NCBI GenBank assembly: GCA_002315195.1
Contig: DCGD01000139.1
Location: 3,533-11,019, forward strand
DNA length: 7,487 nucleotides
Origin: Prevotellaceae bacterium UBA1787
GTDB lineage: Bacteria > Bacteroidota > Bacteroidia > Bacteroidales > Bacteroidaceae
Direction: 5' to 3'
Positions 6,402 through 7,487 of this stretch are shown here, in pieces. A program made the translations under genes and the position numbers. A model generated the notes under the pieces. The model saw only the letters and a list, made by a program, of their open reading frames with translations, was not told where the DNA came from and did not search any database. Positions within the stretch are counted from its first letter, which is position 1. Every line of letters starts with the position of its first letter.

Positions 6402-7130
6402 TCATTCCGCCTTTCTGCAAACAATTTGATTGTTGTATTGCAAGTCTATATACTCGTATTTGTTCCATCCCACCTTATTCAGCACATTTAAATAAAACTC
6501 CTTCAACCGTGCCAAATTTTGATTGAAATCAATTGGATTTCCAAGGTTCACCACATGATTGCCCAAACGTGGAAACATTTCTACCGTACCATCCTTCTTT
6601 ACGTTCAACTGAACGATTTGACTGTTCCAAAATTTGTCAGTTGAGAGAAACGTCCCTATCCTCGCCAAGTGTTCCTTGGCGTATTGCGCTGTTATTCTTC
6701 CTGTTGAAACAACCACATCCAGGGAAACCTTGCACATCTTTACTTCATCACCGTTGGAATCAATAAAATAGTTCTTTCCGTCTTCGCTCATGATGCGCAT
6801 TACCACATTGCGAGGCTCCACATTGATCCGCACTATACCTCCGGGCGTTTTGAAACACACGGCATGCGCTATGAACGGGTGCCGTTTCAACAGCGTATCA
6901 ATTTGTAGTAGATTGACATCCTTCATGCTCTTTCCACGCAAATCTAATTTGTTCTCGTTCAGAAACGCCTTGATTTCGTCACTCGTTATGAACGCCCCCG
7001 GAGTACTATTATCCACAACCACCTCCACATAATTGCATACTTCAGTGTCTTCCTTGCTCCATTTGACAATGACAAAGCCAATGTACACCATCAACGCCAA
7101 GCCTAACAAAACCTTAACTACATTCTTCAT
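6402..7130 (-). CDS. ftsQ: Cell division protein FtsQ
   Basis: Bitopic divisome protein that, with FtsB and FtsL in well-studied bacteria, regulates septal peptidoglycan synthesis from the periplasmic side. From ATG 7130-7128 it has 242 residues, as expected for short Bacteroidota FtsQ. A TTG at 7142 extends the frame by four codons but ATG is preferred. A short cytoplasmic start leads into one transmembrane segment (about 6-22), followed by a POTRA-like domain (about 33-106, including PFIAHAVCFKTPGGIVRINVEP at 85-106) and the beta domain (about 107-235), with YFIDSNGDEV at 121-130 marking the usual FtsQ beta-domain entry. The C-terminus is KYEYIDLQYNNQIVCRK. It starts 24 nt after the murC stop. 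The assignment rests on this architecture plus position between murC and ftsA, since FtsQ sequences diverge strongly. Confidence 0.92.
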   Translation of the reverse strand: MKNVVKVLLGLALMVYIGFVIVKWSKEDTEVCNYVEVVVDNSTPGAFITSDEIKAFLNENKLDLRGKSMKDVNLLQIDTLLKRHPFIAHAVCFKTPGGIVRINVEPRNVVMRIMSEDGKNYFIDSNGDEVKMCKVSLDVVVSTGRITAQYAKEHLARIGTFLSTDKFWNSQIVQLNVKKDGTVEMFPRLGNHVVNLGNPIDFNQNLARLKEFYLNVLNKVGWNKYEYIDLQYNNQIVCRKAE

Positions 7131-7154
7131 ATTGGGTCGCAACTGATTGGTTTG

Positions 7155-7487
7155 TCATACATTATGTTTTTGACGCAGAACTTTTTCCATGCTTTCAACA
7201 TCGTCATCCAAATTGCCCGCGCCAAGAATCACCCATACATCCGTATCATGATTTTTCACGAAATCAACCGCTTCTTCCTTCTTGATGAGATATTTCCCAA
7301 TGCCAGGACGCAGCCGATCGAAAATAAGACGACTGCTCACACCCGAAATAGGTTTCTCCCGCGCCGGGTATATGTCTGTCAACACCACTTCGTCCAACAA
7401 TGAAAGACTTTCAGCGAATTCCTTGTAAAAATCCCGTGTCCTCGTGTATAGATGCGGTTGGAAGATGGCCGTCAGCCTACGTCCCGT
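7155..7487 (-). CDS. murC: UDP-N-acetylmuramate--L-alanine ligase, C-terminal part
   Basis: The frame is open to the right edge of the window and gives the last 110 residues of MurC, ending at TGA 7157-7155. MurC is the cytosolic ATP-dependent ligase that adds L-alanine to UDP-MurNAc, the first peptide-stem step of peptidoglycan synthesis. The visible part is the Mur ligase C-terminal domain. FQPHLYTRTRDFYKEF matches the MurC-specific PH.YTRTRD segment, DIYPAREKPISGVSS matches the following conserved loop, and VWVILGAGNLDD is the terminal GAGN strand-turn. The N-terminal and central ATP-binding domains (GKT P-loop) lie outside the window. It is followed after 24 nt by ftsQ, the normal Bacteroidales order. 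Confidence 0.95.
   Translation of the reverse strand, partial: TGRRLTAIFQPHLYTRTRDFYKEFAESLSLLDEVVLTDIYPAREKPISGVSSRLIFDRLRPGIGKYLIKKEEAVDFVKNHDTDVWVILGAGNLDDDVESMEKVLRQKHNV

Larger units (their letters stand above)
407..7487 (-). other. Probable division/cell-wall operon, murC to MFS gene
   Basis: Seven genes on the - strand are separated by gaps of 24, 39, 20, 9, 20 and 36 nt (murC-ftsQ-ftsA-yqeY-ftsZ-A-ftsZ-B-MFS), taking the ATG starts. I see no Bacteroidota-type promoter (TTTG at -33 with TAnnTTTG at -7) and no terminator hairpin in any gap, so a shared transcript entering from the right is likely. Inclusion of the MFS gene is the least certain part. Confidence 0.7.

Noticed and set aside
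1..7487. CRISPR arrays, tRNA or rRNA genes, insertion sequences, prophage genes
   Set aside because: No regular repeat-spacer pattern, cloverleaf, transposase motif or terminal inverted repeats were seen on either strand; coding genes fill nearly all of the window.

Overview
The window reads as part of a Bacteroidota chromosome, most likely order Bacteroidales. Three things point there: the gene set and order (murC, ftsQ, ftsA, then ftsZ on one strand), the Bacteroidales-style FtsZ and FtsA signatures (for example AIEIGSSKV in FtsA and GLGAGNRP in FtsZ), and AT-rich leaders without Shine-Dalgarno sequences. Base composition looks to be in the mid-40s % GC by eye. I cannot resolve family or genus.

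Layout. A partial serine hydrolase (beta-lactamase/penicillin-binding fold) runs on the + strand at 1-327 and ends before a strong hairpin terminator (341-375). Everything else is on the - strand and is transcribed from right to left: the C-terminal third of murC (7487-7155), ftsQ (7130-6402), ftsA (6362-4938), a YqeY/GatB-like gene (4917-4468), a divergent ftsZ (4458-3142, here FtsZ-A), a canonical ftsZ (3121-1808, here FtsZ-B) and an MFS transporter (1771-407). All gaps on this strand are 9-39 nt and none contains an obvious promoter or terminator, so this is probably one division/cell-wall operon with the transporter at its 3' end. No gene-free stretch exceeds 300 bases; the longest is 79 bases (328-406).

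Function. MurC adds L-Ala to UDP-MurNAc. FtsQ is a bitopic divisome scaffold protein. FtsA is the actin-like anchor that ties FtsZ filaments to the membrane. FtsZ is the tubulin-like GTPase of the division ring.

The unusual feature is two complete, non-identical ftsZ genes in tandem. They align without gaps over about 254 residues of the GTPase core at roughly 65% identity (hand count). FtsZ-B looks like the housekeeping copy. FtsZ-A keeps the GTP-binding signature and the catalytic T7 acidic residues, but it has substitutions around the nucleotide pocket, an approximately 29-residue N-terminal extension and seven cysteines against one. Both share a C-terminal peptide unlike the DxPxFLR type, which suggests both can bind the same partner, perhaps FtsA. 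Together with a YqeY gene placed between ftsA and ftsZ, this suggests a two-FtsZ divisome, possibly a co-polymer.
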